Positions 1-10,293 of a DNA stretch of 64,000 bases are shown here, piece by piece. Each line of letters begins with the position of its first letter. The first letter of the stretch is position 1. The position numbers were made by a program, and so were the translations under genes. Source of the stretch: Gallaecimonas kandeliae (lineage in GTDB: Bacteria > Pseudomonadota > Gammaproteobacteria > Enterobacterales > Gallaecimonadaceae); NCBI RefSeq assembly GCF_030450055.1, contig NZ_CP118480.1, positions 2,631,415 through 2,695,414 of the forward strand, read 5' to 3'. The notes below the pieces were generated by a model, which had not been told where the DNA came from, made no database searches, and saw only the letters and a list, made by a program, of their open reading frames with translations.

Positions 1-297
1 AGGCATGCACTCTGCCAGCCCTTACCAGTGACGCTTTACAACAGCGACGCCAAGGTAGAGGAAGGCATGTTGCTCGACGCCAGTGATGAAGGCATGGGTA
101 TACTGGTGACAACCCCTAGGCGACCGGCTGAACACTGCACAGTGTCGATCTTCGATGAGGAGATCACCAAGTCCTTCGAAGGCGTCATCAGCTATGTCGC
201 CAAAACCGAATATGGCCTACGTCTCGGCGTGCACCTGACTCCAGGCAATGAAAACGTCGTTGATTATCTGGAACAGATCTACGTCGAAATGACATGA
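1..297 (+). CDS. PilZ-like domain protein, 5-prime end outside window
   Basis: The reading frame is open from the first base and aligns with the next gene from its residue 10 onward, so the true start lies left of the window and the internal GTG at 28 is not trusted. The DxSxxG signature of PilZ domains is present as DASDEG, followed by beta-rich segments. PilZ domains usually bind cyclic di-GMP; the RxxxR half of the site is outside or missing. The protein is a close paralogue of the product at 504-833, and both end in a short acidic tail. The role is unknown; a c-di-GMP-responsive adaptor is an inference. Confidence 0.7.
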   Translation, partial: RHALCQPLPVTLYNSDAKVEEGMLLDASDEGMGILVTTPRRPAEHCTVSIFDEEITKSFEGVISYVAKTEYGLRLGVHLTPGNENVVDYLEQIYVEMT

Positions 298-301
298 AAA
301 T

Positions 302-321
302 GCCCGCAGACGGGCTTTTTT
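302..321 (+). terminator. Rho-independent terminator
   Basis: GCCCG and CGGGC arms around a CAGA loop, followed by six T, just after the first PilZ-like gene. Confidence 0.8.
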
Positions 322-503
322 ATCGCCATCCGGTACCTAGCCTGCTCGCGGCGCCAACTATAGAGGACGCCAAGGCTAGCTGCCGCCTCTTTAAAGACCC
401 ATTCCCAAACACCAATGGCAAAGCAACAGACGAAAGGCCTTTTTAAAATCGCGCAAAAAAAATGTACAATCGCTAAATCAGCTGAAAATAATAAAATCGA
501 TTC

Positions 504-833
504 ATGAGCCACCAGTTCCGCGACTCTCCAAGACAATCTCTCTGCTACCCCCTGCCAGTCCGGCTATCCCTAAAAAATCCTGGCGCTGTTCCCGTGGATG
601 GGATGCTGCTGGACGTCAATGAACAGGGCATGGGCATACTGGTGACCCAGGCCTTGGAAGAGCAGGCCTGCTGCACCATAGAGATCTTCGACGAGGACCT
701 GTCCAAGTCATTCCCCGGCGTCATCAGCTATATCACCAATACGGACTATGGCCTGCGCCTGGGGGTACAGTTGGCTGAAGACAGCGAAGATCTGCTCGAC
801 TACCTGGACGAAATCCACGTCATGCTGGAATGA
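504..833 (+). CDS. PilZ-like domain protein, 109 aa
   Basis: Small single-domain protein. RxxxR is visible at residues 6-10 (RDSPR) and a DxNxxG variant (DVNEQG) of the PilZ D/NxSxxG motif near residue 38. These are the two c-di-GMP contact motifs of the family, the second with Ser replaced by Asn. It is a tandem paralogue of the preceding gene, separated by a terminator and an AT-rich stretch of about 180 bp, so it probably has its own promoter. No strong Shine-Dalgarno sequence is seen before the ATG. Ligand binding is inferred from motifs only. Confidence 0.75.
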   Translation: MSHQFRDSPRQSLCYPLPVRLSLKNPGAVPVDGMLLDVNEQGMGILVTQALEEQACCTIEIFDEDLSKSFPGVISYITNTDYGLRLGVQLAEDSEDLLDYLDEIHVMLE

Positions 834-834
834 A

Positions 835-860
835 AGAGGCCCGCTGCTGCGGGCCTCTTC
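835..860. terminator. Bidirectional terminator
   Basis: AGAGGCCCGC and GCGGGCCTCT arms around a 4-nt loop, lying between the convergent PilZ-like gene and rlmM; T-rich on both sides. Confidence 0.8.
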
Positions 861-1928
861 TTACTTGCGGCTCAAATGCACCGTGATCTCTTCACGGTCA
901 TAGTAGAGGTGCTTGGCCACCAGCCGATAGGGGATACCCGCCTCGTCCAGGCGCTCATAGATAAGCTCCAGGCATTCTTCGACGGTATGGAAGCGGCGCT
1001 TGACCGGCAGCTTGAGGTTGAAGATGGCCTCGACGCACCATTCGCCGATGAACCAGTCACACATCAGGTTGGCCACCCGCTTGGGGCTTTCGATCATGTC
1101 GCACACCAACCAGTGCACATTGTGCTTCTTGGGCAGCCACTTGAAGCCGTCGTCCCGCACATGCTTGACCTGGCCAGTGTCCAGCAGCTTCTGATCCATG
1201 GGGCCGTTGTCGACGGCCGTGACCATCATGCCTTTTTGTACCAGCTGATAGGTCCAGCCGCCGGGGGCGGCGCCCAGGTCTACGGCGTTCATGCCCGACT
1301 CCATGCGCTTTTCCCGCTGCGTCTTGGACAGGAAGGTCAGGAAGGCCTCCTCCAACTTGAGGGTGGAGCGGCTGGGGGCGTCCTTGGGGAACTTAAGGCG
1401 CATGATGCCCATCAGCTGCGGGTTATGGCTGCGCGGCAGCGAGTAGCCGATGAAGGCGCTGTCGGTACCGGTAAAGCAGACATGCAGTACCGGCTTTTCC
1501 AGATCATCCTTGGCCGTCAGCTTGCCGGCCTTCTTGAAGAAGGCCTTCATGGGGGTGGCGATGGAGCGGCAGAGGCGGTTGAGCTCCTTGCCCTCATTGG
1601 TGTCCATGGTCTCGACCCAGAGCCGTCCACACTCGGGCAGGCCTTCGGCGGCCGCCATGTAGAGGGGGTTGAGGCGATCATCCGTAGGCATGTCCAGCAC
1701 CTGGGGCGCCACCCGGATCATCTGGCGGGCGAAGATCAGCTTGTTGACCGGCAGCTGGTTGAGCAGCTTGGCGCTGTCTCCTTCCTGGTAGCATTCGAAG
1801 AGCACATAGCCGGTATTACCCTTCAGTCGGGCAAAGCCATAGATCTCACGCTCGGCGGCACGTGCCTCGATCTCCTGGGCGCATTCCCCTTCAAAGCCGG
1901 GGCGGCAATAGAGCAAAAGGTGCTTCAC
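861..1928 (-). CDS. rlmM: 23S rRNA 2-prime-O-ribose C2498 methyltransferase RlmM
   Basis: 355 aa, close to the usual length of about 366. RlmM methylates the 2-prime OH of C2498 in 23S rRNA using SAM, in the cytoplasm. An N-terminal THUMP-like part precedes the Rossmann methyltransferase domain with SAM motif I DLGAAPGGWTYQL around residue 220. The open frame extends far upstream, but homology begins at KHLLLYCRPGFEGEC; the start chosen is a GTG at 1928 overlapping the ygdD stop as GTGA. The order gcvA-ygdD-rlmM matches E. coli, with one hydrolase gene inserted here. Translation is probably coupled to ygdD. Confidence 0.93.
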   Translation of the reverse strand: MKHLLLYCRPGFEGECAQEIEARAAEREIYGFARLKGNTGYVLFECYQEGDSAKLLNQLPVNKLIFARQMIRVAPQVLDMPTDDRLNPLYMAAAEGLPECGRLWVETMDTNEGKELNRLCRSIATPMKAFFKKAGKLTAKDDLEKPVLHVCFTGTDSAFIGYSLPRSHNPQLMGIMRLKFPKDAPSRSTLKLEEAFLTFLSKTQREKRMESGMNAVDLGAAPGGWTYQLVQKGMMVTAVDNGPMDQKLLDTGQVKHVRDDGFKWLPKKHNVHWLVCDMIESPKRVANLMCDWFIGEWCVEAIFNLKLPVKRRFHTVEECLELIYERLDEAGIPYRLVAKHLYYDREEITVHLSRK

Positions 1929-2296
1929 AGCGTCTCCTTGAGGGCGGCCACCATCAGGGCAAGCCAACCCAGGATCAGACAAAGGCCCCCCAACGGGGTG
2001 ATGGGGCCCAAAAATTTCCAACCCGCCGTCGCCAGCAGGTAGAGGCTGCCGGAGAAGAAGAGTATGCCGACGGCCATCAGCCAGGCCGCAGCATTGAGCC
2101 AGGGGCCGGCCAGCTTGTCTCCCAGCACCACCAGGCCAATCAGGGCCAGGGCGTGGAGCAACTGGTAGCGAACCCCTGTCTCCATCACGGCCAGCATCTC
2201 TTGGCTCAATACCTTCTTCAGACCATGAGCGGCAAAGGCCCCAAGAGCGACGCCAGTGGCGCCGTAGAAGGCCGCCAGGGCCAGGATAAAGCGCAT
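1925..2296 (-). CDS. ygdD: DUF423 family inner membrane protein YgdD
   Basis: 123 aa with about four hydrophobic helices and the family N-terminus (ALAAFYGATGVALGAFAAHG). Function is not established for DUF423 proteins; the conserved linkage to rlmM and gcvA is known from enterobacteria. The start overlaps the stop of the upstream hydrolase gene by one base (TGATG), and the end overlaps rlmM by four bases, so the three genes are tightly coupled. Confidence 0.9.
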   Translation of the reverse strand: MRFILALAAFYGATGVALGAFAAHGLKKVLSQEMLAVMETGVRYQLLHALALIGLVVLGDKLAGPWLNAAAWLMAVGILFFSGSLYLLATAGWKFLGPITPLGGLCLILGWLALMVAALKETL

Positions 2297-2889
2297 CAGC
2301 AGTTCTCCTTGATGAAAGCCAGCATGGCACGCAGCGCCGCATCCAGGTTGCTAGCCTGCGTGTGGCCACTGCGCTTACGAGGCACAAAACTGTGGTCGCC
2401 GTCCGGCAGGTATTGCACCGGAACGGACAAGCCGTAGCCGTCCACTTCCGAGCGGGCGCCAAAGGTATCCCGCTCCCCCTGCAGGATCAAGGCGGGAAGG
2501 GTCAAATTTTCGATAGGCTCCAGGCGCAGCCGTTCGGGCTTGCCAGGTGGGTGGAAGGGATAGCCCAGGGCCATCACCCCCCGAACCGCTTGACCTGCTT
2601 CATGAAGTTCGGTCGCCAAGGTCATGGCGACCCTGGCCCCCAGGGACTTGCCGGCCAGGAACAGCGGCCCTTCGATGCCGGCGCACTGCTCGGCCATGGC
2701 CGCCACCAGAACCGGCATCTTGTCCGGCGGCCGCGGCTTGCCGGCGGCGATGGCCTTCTGCATATAGGGAAAGTCGAAGGCCACGACCTCGACGCCCCCC
2801 GCCACCAGGCCGGCCTTGATGGCCTGCATAAAAGGATGATCCTGGCCGGCGCCGCTGCCGTGGGCCAGCACCAGCTTAGCCTGCGACAT
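2296..2889 (-). CDS. Alpha/beta-hydrolase family protein, dienelactone-hydrolase-like
   Basis: 197 aa cytoplasmic alpha/beta hydrolase. The nucleophile elbow GKSLGAR sits near residue 84. A likely acid Asp is in QGERDTFG and a likely catalytic His in DGDHSFVP near the C-terminus, so the Ser-Asp-His triad is complete. The N-terminal HGSGAG matches the oxyanion-loop region of KANL3/Tex30-like hydrolases. The substrate cannot be read from sequence. The start lies 14 bases inside the 3-prime end of gcvA, so it is the second gene of that operon. Confidence 0.82.
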   Translation of the reverse strand: MSQAKLVLAHGSGAGQDHPFMQAIKAGLVAGGVEVVAFDFPYMQKAIAAGKPRPPDKMPVLVAAMAEQCAGIEGPLFLAGKSLGARVAMTLATELHEAGQAVRGVMALGYPFHPPGKPERLRLEPIENLTLPALILQGERDTFGARSEVDGYGLSVPVQYLPDGDHSFVPRKRSGHTQASNLDAALRAMLAFIKENC

Positions 2890-3805
2890 GGGCGTCCTCC
2901 GGCAGCAGCCGCTCTTCCTCGGCCTTGACCAGGGACAGGATCCAGTCCCTGAAGGCCACTATCTTGCCCTGCTCCGCCTGGGACTGCTGGCAGACCAGGA
3001 AATAGGCGTTGGGGGAGCGCAGCACTTCCTTGAAAGGGCAGACCAGGCGGCCGGCGGTGATGTCAGGCTCGGCCAGCACCGAGTGGGCCAGGGCTATGCC
3101 CTGGCCGTACATGGCCGCCTGCAACACCATGGCCGAGTGGGAGAAGATGGGCCCCTGGTTGACCTTGATGAGGTGCGACAACCCCAGGTTCTTGACCCAG
3201 GTCTGCCAGGCCTTGCGGCTGCCGTCGTGCAGCAAGGTGTGCTGGGCCAGATCCTCAGGCCTCTCCAGCGGCTTGGGGCCGGACAGCAGCACGGGGCTGC
3301 AGACGGGAATGAGGTACTCGGTCTGCAACCGGTCGGCCCTCAGCCCCGGCCAGTAGCCGCGGCCGTAATAGATGGCGATATCCACGTCGTCGGTCAGGCC
3401 CCCTTCTTCGGTCTCGGTAGCCTTGATACGCACGTCTATGTCCGGGTGGGCCTCGGCAAAGCGGGCCAGGCGCGGCACCATCCACTGGATGGCATAGCTG
3501 GGCTGCATGGCCACCGTCAGGGTGCCCTTGGCACTGCGGGCCAGGACCCTGGCCGTAGCCTCTGCCAGATTGGAGAAGATGTCCTTGATGTCCAAGTAGT
3601 AACCCTGGCCTTCCTCGGTGAGCAGCAAAGAGCGGTTGCGACGGCGAAACAGCTTCAACCCCAGGTGGTCTTCCAGGGTCTTGATCTGGTGGCTGATGGC
3701 CGCCTGGGTGACGAAGAGTTCCTCGGCGGCGCGAGTGAAACTCAGGTGCCTGGCCGCGGCTTCGAAGGCCTTCAAGGCGTTGAGGGGGGGCAGTTGGCGG
3801 GCCAT
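2876..3805 (-). CDS. gcvA: LysR-family transcriptional regulator GcvA
   Basis: 309 aa, typical LysR length. The N-terminal winged helix-turn-helix covers residues 6-65 (LNALKAFEAAARHLSFTRAA), followed by the substrate-binding domain. The sequence and the ygdD-rlmM neighbourhood fit GcvA, which controls the glycine cleavage genes in response to glycine and purines. Its own promoter region carries a CTAAT-containing palindrome at 3837-3852, the core sequence GcvA recognises in E. coli, suggesting autoregulation. The gcv operon itself is not in the window. Confidence 0.9.
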   Translation of the reverse strand: MARQLPPLNALKAFEAAARHLSFTRAAEELFVTQAAISHQIKTLEDHLGLKLFRRRNRSLLLTEEGQGYYLDIKDIFSNLAEATARVLARSAKGTLTVAMQPSYAIQWMVPRLARFAEAHPDIDVRIKATETEEGGLTDDVDIAIYYGRGYWPGLRADRLQTEYLIPVCSPVLLSGPKPLERPEDLAQHTLLHDGSRKAWQTWVKNLGLSHLIKVNQGPIFSHSAMVLQAAMYGQGIALAHSVLAEPDITAGRLVCPFKEVLRSPNAYFLVCQQSQAEQGKIVAFRDWILSLVKAEEERLLPEDAHVAG

Positions 3806-3836
3806 GGTCCAGTCCTGGCTAATACATGAATTTTTC

Positions 3837-3852
3837 TAATGCCAAGGCATTA
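3837..3852. promoter_or_regulatory. Palindromic operator upstream of gcvA
   Basis: TAATGCC and GGCATTA arms separated by AA form a perfect palindrome 32 bp upstream of the gcvA start codon; a preceding C makes the CTAAT core known for GcvA binding. The autoregulation role is inferred. Confidence 0.6.
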
Positions 3853-4003
3853 TATTTCATCGTTTGAAAAACCACCAACCCAAAACTATAGTGAGCGCGT
3901 TTCCTGGAGCAACGTCTTTGAAAACGAGTGGTTAGGATACCGCTTCGTTGTGCCAGTCAAAGGGCTCCAGGGTCTTCTCGGATTGAAGCTTTTGAGGTGA
4001 CTT

Positions 4004-4231
4004 ATGTTTGCGGGACTGATTGCCGCCACCGCCCTGATGATGCCGGTACAACAACCTGAGCCCCAGGCTCCCCTGACGCCACCCGTGGCGGAACTGGCCT
4101 TGAGCATCCATGATGCCCTGGCCGCCATCGATGTGCAAAGCATCGAACCCCAACAAGGCCAGGCCTTCACCACGGCCAGCCTGAACGCCAAGGGTGGCCC
4201 CTCCCTGCCGGCCCTGGCCATGAGCGAATAA
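4004..4231 (+). CDS. Small hypothetical protein, 75 aa
   Basis: Short gene preceded by a plausible ribosome site (TGAGGTGACTT) and followed 30 bp later by a strong terminator, which supports a real transcript. The N-terminus (MFAGLIAATALMM) is hydrophobic and could be a weak signal or anchor; the middle is Pro/Gln-rich. No recognised domain. It lies alone between gcvA (divergent) and kdsA (convergent). Function unknown. Confidence 0.5.
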   Translation: MFAGLIAATALMMPVQQPEPQAPLTPPVAELALSIHDALAAIDVQSIEPQQGQAFTTASLNAKGGPSLPALAMSE

Positions 4232-4263
4232 ACGCTGCTGTCGTATCCAATGTTGTGATCTTG

Positions 4264-4288
4264 GCCCGGCTCTGCCGGGCTTTTTTTT
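4264..4288 (+). terminator. Rho-independent terminator
   Basis: GCCCGGC and GCCGGGC arms, 3-nt loop, eight T; ends the small gene at 4004. Confidence 0.88.
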
Positions 4289-4294
4289 GCCATG

Positions 4295-4320
4295 AAAAAA
4301 GGAGGCCGGAGCCCCCTTTT
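4295..4320 (-). terminator. Terminator of kdsA
   Basis: Read on the minus strand: AAAGGGGGC, loop TCCG, GCCTCCTTT with one G-U pair, then a T run, 15 bp after the kdsA stop. Confidence 0.7.
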
Positions 4321-4334
4321 TCAGATGCTGGTGT

Positions 4335-5189
<855 letters not shown>

Positions 5190-5228
5190 TCAGGGAAAAT
5201 TAAAAAAGGCCGGACCATGCCGCCCTTG

Positions 5229-6035
5229 TCAATGCAGGGTGGCGCTGCCCCCGGACAGGCCATCCACCTTGCTCTTCAGGAGGGCACAGGCGGGATCGTC
5301 GGGGCAATGCTCCACGAAATAGTTGATATCCTGGCGGGCCGGCGCCACGCAGTCCAACTCCGCCAGCAGGTAGCCCCGGTCGCGGATGAAGTAAGGATTG
5401 CCGGGGCTCAACTCCACCATGGCCTGGGTGACCTTGACCGCCTCCATCAGGCGGCCGTCCCGGGTCAGGGCGCCCTTGGTGGCCTTGAACAGGCGCAGCA
5501 GCAGGGCCTGGTTGTCCAGGGGCTGCACATGGCTGTCCTTGAGGCGCTGCCAATTGCCGCGGCTGCCGCGCAGCCAGAGCTCCAGCTCGGCCAGGGGATG
5601 CCAGCACCCGCAGACAGGGTCAAAGAAGCGGCCGGGGCGCTTGGGGCTGGTCAGCAACAGCTGGCCGGGGAAGTCGATGGCGCTGAGTTCTATGCCCTGG
5701 CTGTCGGCAAAAAACAGCAGCAGCAGGCCGAGGGCGGCACCGCCGCCGCGGCGCTCGCGGATCACAGAGGTGAGCAGGCAGCCCTGGCTGGTGAAGACGC
5801 TGTCCTTGCTGGAGAAGGCCAGTTCGCCGTAGAAGAAGTCCAGCAGCGCTTCGAGGCGATCCCCCTCACGGCAATCCTTGAGGCGCAAAGCCAGCAGGTC
5901 CCGCCATTCAAGCAGGGATCCCTCGAAGGCCCGCACGTCCACCTGGGCCAGCTCGGCCGCCAGATGCAAGGCGGTCATGGCCGGCTTGGCGGAAGCCGTG
6001 CCTAACCTGTCCTTGAGATCCGCCGACAGCATCAT
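5229..6035 (-). CDS. sirB1: SirB1 family transglutaminase-like/TPR protein
   Basis: 268 aa. The N-terminal two thirds resemble the SirB1 transglutaminase-like domain (LEALLDFFYGELAFSSKD, then LTSVIRERRGGGAALGLLLL); the last third (residues about 185-260) looks like tetratricopeptide helices. In this copy the usual Cys-containing catalytic region is not obvious, so enzyme activity is doubtful. Its start overlaps the sirB2 stop by four bases. Biochemical role unknown; its place in the hemA cluster is conserved. Confidence 0.85.
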   Translation of the reverse strand: MMLSADLKDRLGTASAKPAMTALHLAAELAQVDVRAFEGSLLEWRDLLALRLKDCREGDRLEALLDFFYGELAFSSKDSVFTSQGCLLTSVIRERRGGGAALGLLLLFFADSQGIELSAIDFPGQLLLTSPKRPGRFFDPVCGCWHPLAELELWLRGSRGNWQRLKDSHVQPLDNQALLLRLFKATKGALTRDGRLMEAVKVTQAMVELSPGNPYFIRDRGYLLAELDCVAPARQDINYFVEHCPDDPACALLKSKVDGLSGGSATLH

Positions 6036-6418
6036 CCCAGCACCGCAGGCACTTTGGTGATGGCCAGCTTGGCGTTGAAGAGGATCCAGCCGTAGGCGCC
6101 GCCCAGGGCGAAGCTGCGCATCAGCTTGCCGCGATGGGCCTGCAGGGCGATGACGGCCAGCAGCACGTAGGCCATCAGGCCCAGCAGCTTCTCGGTGACC
6201 CAGGGCGTCTGGAAGGGATATTGGCCTATGACGGCACAGAGGGCAAAGGCGCTCAGCAGCAGGGCGCCGTCAAAAGCCCGGGGCAGCACCCGCAGCACCT
6301 TCTGGCCACGCCAGTCACGGCCGCGCCAGTCCATGATGAAGCGCAACGTCAGCAGGAAGAGGCTGCCGAACACGGCCAGCACGTGCAGATGTTTGAGGAC
6401 GGTATAGAGAAATGCCAT
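6032..6418 (-). CDS. sirB2: SirB2 family inner membrane protein
   Basis: 128 aa with four hydrophobic helices, starting MAFLYTVLKHLHVLAVFGS as in SirB2 proteins. Despite the historical name, a direct role in invasion-gene control is not established. It lies 48 bp after prmC and overlaps sirB1, so it belongs to the same transcript. Confidence 0.87.
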   Translation of the reverse strand: MAFLYTVLKHLHVLAVFGSLFLLTLRFIMDWRGRDWRGQKVLRVLPRAFDGALLLSAFALCAVIGQYPFQTPWVTEKLLGLMAYVLLAVIALQAHRGKLMRSFALGGAYGWILFNAKLAITKVPAVLG

Positions 6419-6466
6419 GGGAGGGCCTTTGCCTGAAACAGGCGGCCATTGTACCCCAAAAGGGGC

Positions 6467-7297
6467 TCAGTTGTCTTGCCAGCGCCCCAGTGTGACCCGC
6501 TCCTGGCCGCCCAGATCGTGCTGGGTACGCACCGCCACAAAGCCCCTTAGCTGCATCAGCTCGCGCACCGCCTGGCCCTGGTCATAGCCGTGCTCCAGCA
6601 TCAGCCAGCCGGGACTTTGCAGGTAAGCGGGCGCTTGCTCGATGATGTGCTTGAGATCGGCAAGGCCGGCCTCTTCGGCAATGAGCGCCGACAGGGGCTC
6701 GAAGCGCACGTCCCCCTGCCCAAGGTGCGGGTCGACGGGATCGATATAGGGCGGGTTGGAGAGGATAAGGCCGAAGCGCTTGCCTGCAACGGGCTCGAAC
6801 CAGCTGCCGGCCAACACCTCAACCGCAACCTGGTGGCGGGCCACGTTGCGGGCCGCCAGGGCCGCCGCCTCGGCCACCCTGTCGATGGCGACGCCTTGCC
6901 AGCGGGGCCTGTGGTGGGCGATGGCGATGGCGATGGCGCCGGTGCCGGTACCGAGATCGAGAAAGCGCAGCGCTTCCTCGGGCAGCGCCAGCGCCAGGTC
7001 CACCAGGGTCTCGGTGTCGGGCCTCGGGATCAGGGTGTGAGGAGTCACTTCCAAGGCCAGGCCGTAGAATTCCTGTTCACCGAGGATATGGGCCACGGGC
7101 TCGCCGGCCTGGCGGCGAGCTATGGCGGCCTCGAAGGCGGCCTGCTGCTCGGGGCTCAGGGGCCTGTCGCCGAAGGCCAGCAGGGCGGTGCGGCTGACGC
7201 CGGTGGCCTGCATCAGCAACAGCTGGGTGTCGATGGCCGGGGACTCGCCGCCGGCCAGCGCCGCCCTTCCCCAGGCCAGGGCTTCGCTCAGGGTCAT
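6467..7297 (-). CDS. prmC: Release factor glutamine methyltransferase PrmC
   Basis: 276 aa, the usual length. PrmC methylates the Gln of the GGQ motif in release factors RF1 and RF2. SAM motif I is [12 protein letters not shown] near residue 117 and the catalytic NPPY is at about residue 183 ([10 protein letters not shown]). The start overlaps the prfA stop by four bases, so the enzyme is co-produced with its substrate RF1. Confidence 0.96.
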   Translation of the reverse strand: MTLSEALAWGRAALAGGESPAIDTQLLLMQATGVSRTALLAFGDRPLSPEQQAAFEAAIARRQAGEPVAHILGEQEFYGLALEVTPHTLIPRPDTETLVDLALALPEEALRFLDLGTGTGAIAIAIAHHRPRWQGVAIDRVAEAAALAARNVARHQVAVEVLAGSWFEPVAGKRFGLILSNPPYIDPVDPHLGQGDVRFEPLSALIAEEAGLADLKHIIEQAPAYLQSPGWLMLEHGYDQGQAVRELMQLRGFVAVRTQHDLGGQERVTLGRWQDN

Positions 7298-8385
7298 GCC
7301 TGGCCCTGGGCCAAGGCGGCCAGCAGGTCGGCCTGGTGTTCCTGCATCAAGGGCTCGATGAGGGCGTCCAGGCCCCCTTCCATCACCTCGTCAAGGCGAT
7401 AGAGGGTGAGGTTGATGCGGTGGTCCGTGACCCTGCCCTGGGGGTAGTTGTAGGTGCGGATGCGCTCGGATCTGTCCCCCGAGCCCACCAGGGAGCGGCG
7501 GGTCGCCTCTTCGACCAGGCGGCGTTTCTCGTCTTCCATGGCCTGGATACGGGATGCCAGCACCGACATGGCCTTGGCCTTGTTCTTGTGCTGAGAACGC
7601 TCCTCCTGGCACTCCACCACCACCCCTGTTGGGATGTGGGTGATGCGCACGGCCGAGTCAGTCCTGTTGACGTGCTGGCCGCCGGCGCCGGAGGCGCGGA
7701 AGGTGTCGATGCGCAGGTCCGCCGTGCTGATATTGACGGCCTCGGCCTCCGGCACTTCGGGCAGTATGGCGACGGTGCAGGCGGAGGTGTGGATGCGGCC
7801 CTGGGATTCGGTGGCCGGCACCCGCTGCACCCGGTGGCCGCCGGATTCGAACTTGAAGCGGCCGTAAACGCCGTCACCGCTGACCAGGGCTATGACTTCC
7901 TTGAAGCCACCGTGCTCGCCCTCGTTGGCGGACACCACTTCCACCCGCCAGCGGCGCGCCTCGCAGTAGCGGCTGTACATGCGAAAGAGATCGCCGGCAA
8001 AGATGGCGGCCTCGTCGCCGCCGGCACCGGCGCGGATCTCGAGGTAAACATTGCGCTCGTCGTTGGGGTCCTTGGGCAGCAGCAGGATCTGCAGCTCGTG
8101 CTCCAGGCTGAGGATCTGTTCCTTGGCGCTGGCCACTTCGTCCTGGGCCAGCTCGCGCATCTCGGCGTCGTCGCCGGCCAGCATTTCCTGGGCCACGGCC
8201 AGGTCGTCCTGGGCGCCCTGGTAGCGGCCGAAGCAGCTGGTCACTTCCTCCAGCTGGCCGAACTCGCGGGAAAGGGCCTGGAAACGCTTTTGATCGTTGA
8301 TGACGGCGGGTTCGGAAAGCAGGGCCTGCACTTCTTCGAAACGTTCTTGCAGGCTTTCCAGTTTCGCCAATATGGATGGGTTCAT
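7294..8385 (-). CDS. prfA: Peptide chain release factor 1
   Basis: 363 aa. RF1 recognises UAA and UAG and triggers peptide release. The catalytic GGQ is in [18 protein letters not shown] around residue 235, and the RF1-type anticodon tripeptide PAT is in [10 protein letters not shown]. It overlaps hemA by four bases upstream and prmC by four bases downstream. Confidence 0.97.
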   Translation of the reverse strand: MNPSILAKLESLQERFEEVQALLSEPAVINDQKRFQALSREFGQLEEVTSCFGRYQGAQDDLAVAQEMLAGDDAEMRELAQDEVASAKEQILSLEHELQILLLPKDPNDERNVYLEIRAGAGGDEAAIFAGDLFRMYSRYCEARRWRVEVVSANEGEHGGFKEVIALVSGDGVYGRFKFESGGHRVQRVPATESQGRIHTSACTVAILPEVPEAEAVNISTADLRIDTFRASGAGGQHVNRTDSAVRITHIPTGVVVECQEERSQHKNKAKAMSVLASRIQAMEDEKRRLVEEATRRSLVGSGDRSERIRTYNYPQGRVTDHRINLTLYRLDEVMEGGLDALIEPLMQEHQADLLAALAQGQA

Positions 8386-9641
8386 GTCTTGTCTCTAGGG
8401 TCCAGGCCCAGGACGCCGGCGATGGCGTCCAGCCTTTCCAAATCGCCTTGGGCGCCGGCCTCGGACAGGGCCTTGGTCGGCGCGTGAATGAGTCTGTTGG
8501 TCAGTTGACTGGCCAGACGGTCGAGGATCTGCGCAGGGTCCCCTCCGGCCTGCAGCTGCTGCTGGGCCTTGTGCAGCAGTTCGCCCTTGATGCCCTCGGC
8601 CTGGAGCCGGTAGTCGCGGATATGGTCGACGGCAGAGAGGCTCTTGATCCAGCCTGCGAAAGCCTGCACCTGCTCCAGCACCATGGTCTCCGCCTCCTGG
8701 GCGGCCGCTTCCCGCCTGGCGCGGTTCTCGTCGATGATCTGCTGGAGGTCGTCCACCGTGTAGAGGAAGGCATCCCGCAACCCGGCCACTTCCCCTTCGA
8801 TGTCCCGGGGCACGGCCAGGTCCACGAAGAACATGGGCTTGTGGCGGCGCTGCTTCAGGGCCCGCTCCACCATGCCCTTGCCGATGATGGGCAGGGGGCT
8901 GGCGGTGGAGCCGATGACGATGTCGGCCAGGTGCAGGTGCTCGGGAAGAGCCTCCAACGTCATGGCCTTGGCGCCGAACTGGCTGGCCAGGCTCTCTGCC
9001 CTGGCCAGTGTCCTGTTGGCCACCATCAGCTGCTCCACCCCCTGCTCGCGCAGGTGGGTGGCCACCAGCTCTATGGTTTCGCCGGCGCCGATCAGCAGCA
9101 CCTTGGTATCGTCCAGGGCCGGGAATATGTGCTTGGCCAGGGACACGGCGGCATAGGCCACGGACACGGCGCTGGCGCCGATCTCTGTCCTGGTGCGCAC
9201 TTCCTTGGCCACCTTGAAGCCGTGCTGGAAGAGCTTGTCCAGGAGCTGCGCCACAGTGCCGGCCTGGCGGGCCTGGCTATAGGCCTGCTTGAGCTGGCCG
9301 AGGATCTGCGGCTCCCCCAGCACCATGGAATCGAGGCCGCAGGCCACCCGCAGCAGGTGGGCTATGGCCTGGTCCCCACGGTAGACATAGAGATGCTCGC
9401 CCAGGGCCTCGGCTTCCAACTGGTGGAAGTCGGCCAGCCAGCGTTCCACCGCCTGGGCGTCTTCGCTCTGGCAGTAGATCTCGGTCCTGTTGCAGGTGGA
9501 CAGCACCACGGCCTCGCTCAGGCCCGGCACCGACGGCAACTCCGCCAGGGCGCGGGGCAGGCTGTCGGGACCGAAGGCGACTTTCTCGCGCAGGTCCACC
9601 GGGGCTGTCTTGTGATTGAGGCCTATAGCCAGCAGGGTCAT
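8382..9641 (-). CDS. hemA: Glutamyl-tRNA reductase
   Basis: 419 aa; E. coli HemA has 418. It reduces Glu-tRNA to glutamate-1-semialdehyde, the first committed step of tetrapyrrole synthesis. The catalytic Cys lies in [13 protein letters not shown] (near residue 50) and the NADPH domain in [14 protein letters not shown]. The frame stays open 60 codons further upstream, but homology begins at [15 protein letters not shown], so the ATG at 9641 is used. It is the first gene of its operon and divergent from lolB with 94 bp between. Confidence 0.96.
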   Translation of the reverse strand: MTLLAIGLNHKTAPVDLREKVAFGPDSLPRALAELPSVPGLSEAVVLSTCNRTEIYCQSEDAQAVERWLADFHQLEAEALGEHLYVYRGDQAIAHLLRVACGLDSMVLGEPQILGQLKQAYSQARQAGTVAQLLDKLFQHGFKVAKEVRTRTEIGASAVSVAYAAVSLAKHIFPALDDTKVLLIGAGETIELVATHLREQGVEQLMVANRTLARAESLASQFGAKAMTLEALPEHLHLADIVIGSTASPLPIIGKGMVERALKQRRHKPMFFVDLAVPRDIEGEVAGLRDAFLYTVDDLQQIIDENRARREAAAQEAETMVLEQVQAFAGWIKSLSAVDHIRDYRLQAEGIKGELLHKAQQQLQAGGDPAQILDRLASQLTNRLIHAPTKALSEAGAQGDLERLDAIAGVLGLDPRDKT

Positions 9642-9735
9642 GAAGAGGCGGGTCTCTTGCAATGGGCGAGGCAATTCTACTGAAAATTGTGCGGCCATGG
9701 AAACAAGGGGGCAAGCCTCGCTATACTGGCGGCCT

Positions 9736-10293
9736 ATGAAAAAGACCCTCTTGTTGTTGCTGGCCCTGGTGCTGCTGAGCGCCTGTACCAGCCATCCCCA
9801 AGGCCAATGGCCAGCCCCCAACCAGCCCCTGGACAGCTATCTGGTCCGCGGCAAGGTGGCGGTATTGGGCCCCGACAGCCGCAATTCCGCCAACCTCTTC
9901 TGGCAGCAGAAGGCCAAGCACTTCAAGCTGCAGCTCACCAGTTTCATCGGCACCAGCGTGCTGTCGATGGAAGGCCAACCCGGCAAGGTCAGCCTCACCA
10001 ACGACAAGGGCACCTTCGAAGACACCGACGCCCAGTACCTGCTCTACCAGCTGACCGGCTGGCAGCTGCCGGTGGCGGACTTCCCGCAATGGCTCAAAGG
10101 CCAGAGCGGCGAGCGCGGCATGGTCAAAGAACGCGACGAACTGGGCCGCATCCGCGAGCTGTCCAGCGAGGGCTGGACTGTGCGCTACAAGAGCTGGACC
10201 CGCGAAGGGGGCCGCTACCTGCCCGAGCTGATGGACATGACCAACGGCGACATCCGAATCAAACTGCAGATAAACCAATGGCTACCACTCTGA
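9736..10293 (+). CDS. lolB: Outer membrane lipoprotein LolB
   Basis: 185 aa with a lipoprotein signal ending in the lipobox LLSAC (Cys17). LolB receives lipoproteins from LolA and inserts them into the outer membrane. The core [13 protein letters not shown] and the later ELPxLMDM-like part fit the family. The ATG at 9736 is chosen because it directly precedes the signal peptide. The end overlaps ispE by 16 bases; lolB-ispE-prs is the classic order. Confidence 0.94.
   Translation: MKKTLLLLLALVLLSACTSHPQGQWPAPNQPLDSYLVRGKVAVLGPDSRNSANLFWQQKAKHFKLQLTSFIGTSVLSMEGQPGKVSLTNDKGTFEDTDAQYLLYQLTGWQLPVADFPQWLKGQSGERGMVKERDELGRIRELSSEGWTVRYKSWTREGGRYLPELMDMTNGDIRIKLQINQWLPL

Noticed and set aside
861..2462. 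533-aa minus-strand frame including RlmM
   Set aside because: The upstream 180 or so codons run antisense-free through ygdD and the hydrolase gene in another frame and have no homology; RlmM starts at the GTG at 1928.
3886..4293. 135-aa minus-strand frame over the small gene at 4004
   Set aside because: No ribosome site or homology, and the plus-strand gene is followed by a terminator.
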